NCBI RefSeq assembly: GCF_004331345.1
Contig: NZ_SJJZ01000001.1
Coordinates: forward strand, 744,001 to 808,000
Origin: Kribbella soli
GTDB taxonomy: Bacteria; Actinomycetota; Actinomycetes; Propionibacteriales; Kribbellaceae
DNA: 64,000 nt
Reading direction: 5' to 3'
In this document: positions 63,943 through 64,000 of the stretch, in pieces
How the letters are laid out: the number at the start of each line of letters is the position of its first letter
Numbering within the stretch: the first letter of the stretch is position 1
Translations under genes and position numbers: made by a program
Notes under the pieces: generated by a model
Told to the model about the DNA's origin: nothing
Seen by the model: only the letters and a program-made list of their open reading frames with translations
The model's database searches: none

Positions 63943-64000
63943 TAGGCCGACGCCGGTGCTATCCCCCGGATTGCCAGCGTGAGCAACCGGTCGGCCTGAG
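63943..64000 (-). CDS. C-terminal end of an unidentified protein (5' part outside window)
   Basis: The last 58 bases, read on the minus strand, give an open frame ending QADRLLTLAIRGIAPASA with TAA at 63945-63943. The RLLTLAIRG segment is the kind of amphipathic tail seen in TetR-type regulators, but the fragment is too short to assign. It would be upstream of glyQS on the same strand, 47 nt away. Confidence 0.3.

Noticed and set aside
60827..63982. A 1051-codon open frame on the plus strand opposite glyQS
   Set aside because: It lies antisense to a fully conserved glycyl-tRNA synthetase, has Arg/Asp/Val-biased composition typical of GC-rich shadow frames, and contains no domain.

Overview
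The window is high-GC actinobacterial DNA. Gene content (SigE-family sigma factor, LmeA/DUF2993, DUF1707, DUF574 methyltransferase, Tat and lipoprotein exports), frequent GTG starts, GTAC-rich codons and many leaderless-looking promoters suggest the Propionibacteriales, most like Kribbella; the genus is an inference from style, not a search result.

Region by region. 1-4.0 kb: a minus-strand molybdenum cofactor and sugar-nucleotide block (mog partial, moaC, moeA, GNAT, UDP-glucose pyrophosphorylase), with 5-formyltetrahydrofolate cyclo-ligase diverging from it. 4.6-16 kb: an APH-type kinase, a penicillin-acylase family hydrolase, FmdB and SAF proteins, MscL, an unlisted 46-residue acidic protein coupled to a hydrolase, lipoproteins, a sigma factor with a membrane META-domain partner, and a secreted S1 protease. 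16.0-21.95 kb: a tRNA-Arg(CCT) gene whose 3' end is repeated exactly 5.9 kb downstream. The DNA between looks like an integrated island with an aquaporin, a decayed DUF2252 gene, a DUF6325 protein, a 23-residue Arg-rich peptide and an arylsulfatase; no integrase is visible. Just beyond the right repeat is a toxin-antitoxin-like pair whose antitoxin appears to carry two Phd-like modules, then smpB.

24-41 kb is ordinary accessory and metabolic content: epimerase-LmeA, PadR-DUF1707, PhzF, a lipoate ligase with its accessory domain at the N-terminus, hemerythrin, a Tat-exported intradiol dioxygenase, an extra adenylate kinase, YCII proteins, methyltransferases, and a TetR divergent from an SDR-methyltransferase operon across three operator palindromes. 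41.8-45.5 kb is metH, preceded by a probable S-adenosylhomocysteine riboswitch. 45.6-54.9 kb holds an MFS exporter with its TetR, an HtrA-type protease with a long Gly/Asp/Ser insert, a second TetR-SDR pair, an epoxide hydrolase opposite a WYL regulator, and hydrolases. 54.9-58.9 kb is efeO-efeB followed by a phosphoesterase lipoprotein, without efeU. 59.0-63.9 kb is an overlapping operon, glyQS (fused two-chain-type glycyl-tRNA synthetase), a threonine dehydratase-like enzyme, and RNase Z.

Many co-directional neighbours share ATGA or GTGA stop-start overlaps, indicating translational coupling. Several convergent pairs are separated by perfect GC-rich hairpins. No CRISPR array, rRNA, transposase or complete prophage was seen.
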